Shown piece after piece: positions 62,764 through 64,000 of a DNA stretch of 64,000 nt. Below the pieces are notes generated by a model. The model saw only the letters and a list, made by a program, of their open reading frames with translations, was not told the origin of the DNA and ran no database searches. The stretch's first letter is position 1, and each line of letters opens with the position of its first letter. Origin of the DNA: Aequorivita sp. UBA3180. Lineage in GTDB: Bacteria > Bacteroidota > Bacteroidia > Flavobacteriales > Flavobacteriaceae. Made by a program: the position numbers and the translations under genes. Location: NCBI GenBank assembly GCA_002364215.1, contig DEXQ01000001.1, forward strand, positions 1 to 64,000, read 5' to 3'.

Positions 62764-64000
62764 ATGGAGCACATCGTGATTATAGGCAACGGAATTGCAG
62801 GTGTAACGGCCGCTCGACACATTCGTAAACTTTCCAATAAAAAAATAACCATTATTTCCGCTGAAGCCGATCATTTTTTTTCCCGCACTGCCTTGATGTA
62901 CGTTTATATGGGCCATATGCGCTGGCGCGATATTGAGCCGTATGAACATTGGTTTTGGGAAAAAAATAGATTGGAACTTAAAAAAGCCTATGTTGAAACG
63001 GTCGATACCAACAACAAAACGCTTCATTTTAAAGGCGGCGGCACCTTAACGTATGACAAACTGATTATAGCCTCAGGCTCGGTGACAAATACCTTTGGTT
63101 GGGAAGGTTTGGAACTGAATGGCGTACAGGGATTGGTTACGAAACAGGATTTGGAAAAACTTGAAAAAAATGCGCCAAACAATAAAGAATGTCCCCGGGC
63201 GGTGATCGTCGGCGGCGGTTTGATAGGCGTTGAAATGGCCGAAATGCTCCGCACCCGCGATATTGAAGTTACGATGCTCGTGCGGGAAGATGGGTTTTGG
63301 AGCAACGTCCTTCCAAAACAGGATGCCGAAATGATTTCGCGGCATATTGTTTCGCACGGGGTGGATCTTCGGCATAATTCAGAACTCGATAAAATTTTGG
63401 ACGATGGCAAAGGCAACGTCCGCGCCGTTTTAACCAAGGATGGAGAGGAAATTCCCTGTAGCGTGGTTGGAATTACCACGGGTGTAAAGCCACAGATTTC
63501 CTTTCTTCAACATTCAAAAATTGAAACCGACAAAGGTATTTTAGTAAACCGAAAACTGGAAACAAACATTGAAGACGTACATGCCATTGGCGATTGTGCA
63601 CAGCAACGCGAACCCATCGGCAACCGCCCACCCGTAGAGGCGGTTTGGTACACTGGCCGGATGATGGGCGAGGCTTTGGCGCAGACCATCTGCGGAAAAC
63701 CTTTTGAGTATAATCCCGGTAACTGGTTTAACAGCGCTAAGTTTTTTGATATTGAATACCAAACCTATGGCTGGGTTTTTTCAGAAAGTAAACTGAAGGA
63801 TTACGAAGCCCAATTCCACTGGAAATGTGCGAGCGACCTTCGCTGCGTAACGATTTCATACAATAAAAACTCCAATGAATTTCTTGGGATAAACACTTTC
63901 GGAATACGGATGAAACACGAGGTTTTTGACAAATGGTTGAATGAAAAGCGAAGCGTGGATTACGTTATCCAAAATTTAAAACAAGCTAATTTCGACCCTG
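62764..64000 (+). CDS. FAD/NAD(P)-dependent oxidoreductase, truncated by the window end
   Basis: A reading frame of at least 412 codons open to the window edge. GNGIAGVTAARHIRKL is the FAD Rossmann loop, VIVGGGLIGVEMAEML the NAD(P) loop, and VHAIGDCAQQ the second FAD motif. Order and spacing match the N-terminal part of NirB-type and ferredoxin reductase-like proteins. The stop lies beyond the window. It begins 130 bp upstream-divergent from the GH113-like gene and may still belong to the arsenosugar region. Confidence 0.9.
   Translation, partial: MEHIVIIGNGIAGVTAARHIRKLSNKKITIISAEADHFFSRTALMYVYMGHMRWRDIEPYEHWFWEKNRLELKKAYVETVDTNNKTLHFKGGGTLTYDKLIIASGSVTNTFGWEGLELNGVQGLVTKQDLEKLEKNAPNNKECPRAVIVGGGLIGVEMAEMLRTRDIEVTMLVREDGFWSNVLPKQDAEMISRHIVSHGVDLRHNSELDKILDDGKGNVRAVLTKDGEEIPCSVVGITTGVKPQISFLQHSKIETDKGILVNRKLETNIEDVHAIGDCAQQREPIGNRPPVEAVWYTGRMMGEALAQTICGKPFEYNPGNWFNSAKFFDIEYQTYGWVFSESKLKDYEAQFHWKCASDLRCVTISYNKNSNEFLGINTFGIRMKHEVFDKWLNEKRSVDYVIQNLKQANFDP

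Noticed and set aside
63024..63479. 151-residue frame antisense to the FAD oxidoreductase
   Set aside because: The plus-strand frame has clear FAD and NAD motifs and stays open to the window end.

Overview
The window looks like a chromosomal segment of an AT-rich member of the Flavobacteriaceae (Bacteroidota), perhaps near Aequorivita; the genus is a guess. Supporting signs are promoters of the Bacteroidota type (TTTG near -33, TATCTTTG/TATATTTG near -7), a type IX secretion sorting domain, many lipoproteins, a class II HMG-CoA reductase beside a 'GYDIA' GHMP kinase, DUF6090/DUF3570/DUF4266 proteins, and short interspersed repeats of the kind found in flavobacterial chromosomes. I see no prophage, CRISPR array, rRNA or transposase. 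There is one tRNA (Phe).

Layout. 1-413 is non-coding and repeat-rich. 414-6669 holds two membrane proteins, a DEAD-box helicase, a TPR membrane protein and an overlapping sensor kinase/LytTR regulator pair. 6815-20487 is a long plus-strand run of mostly exported small-molecule folds: NTF2/SnoaL-like proteins, a RidA-like lipoprotein, a cupin-NTF2 fusion and an ABM-like duplicated protein, mixed with a zinc alcohol dehydrogenase, an SDR, an MFS transporter, an alpha/beta hydrolase lipoprotein and an APC permease. It resembles an uncharacterised catabolic or detoxification locus. 20594-26549 is mixed housekeeping (beta-carbonic anhydrase, argS, marC, ctlX). 26645-28213 is a delta-60-repeat T9SS cargo. 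28295-31207 is a thioredoxin-ApbE-DUF4266-DUF3570 operon. 31717-33782 (minus) is a rhodanese/redoxin/TlpA group.

33924-40769 is a complete trpEGDCFBA operon preceded by a leader peptide with three consecutive Trp codons and an intrinsic terminator, so attenuation is likely. Two very small genes follow (40856-41115): an unknown 42-residue protein overlapping the gene for ribosomal protein THX. Then come HMG-CoA reductase and the GYDIA kinase, and tRNA-Phe with a GIY-YIG gene lying between two copies of the tRNA 3' end plus terminator. 44857-52585 is a coaX / outer-membrane protein / TPR / lptC / CNNM-CBS / PpiD envelope block. 52720-54809 has tryptophan 2,3-dioxygenase, DUF488 and a DUF481-like protein. 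54920-61047 is an arsenosugar-biosynthesis cluster (peroxidase-like protein, ArsS radical SAM enzyme, two glycosyltransferases, purine nucleoside phosphorylase and others) with no arsM inside the window. A hemerythrin protein, a GH113-like lipoprotein and a truncated FAD/NAD oxidoreductase close the window.

The most unusual signal is not a gene cluster. Small palindromic repeats have entered coding sequence in frame: a 20-bp GGTCGAGCGCAGTCGAGACC-type repeat in argS, trpF and a glycosyltransferase, and a 35-nt double-hairpin element that forms the N-termini of both TrpG and TrpF. In the two copies of the 35-nt element the stem sequence has changed but the pairing is kept.
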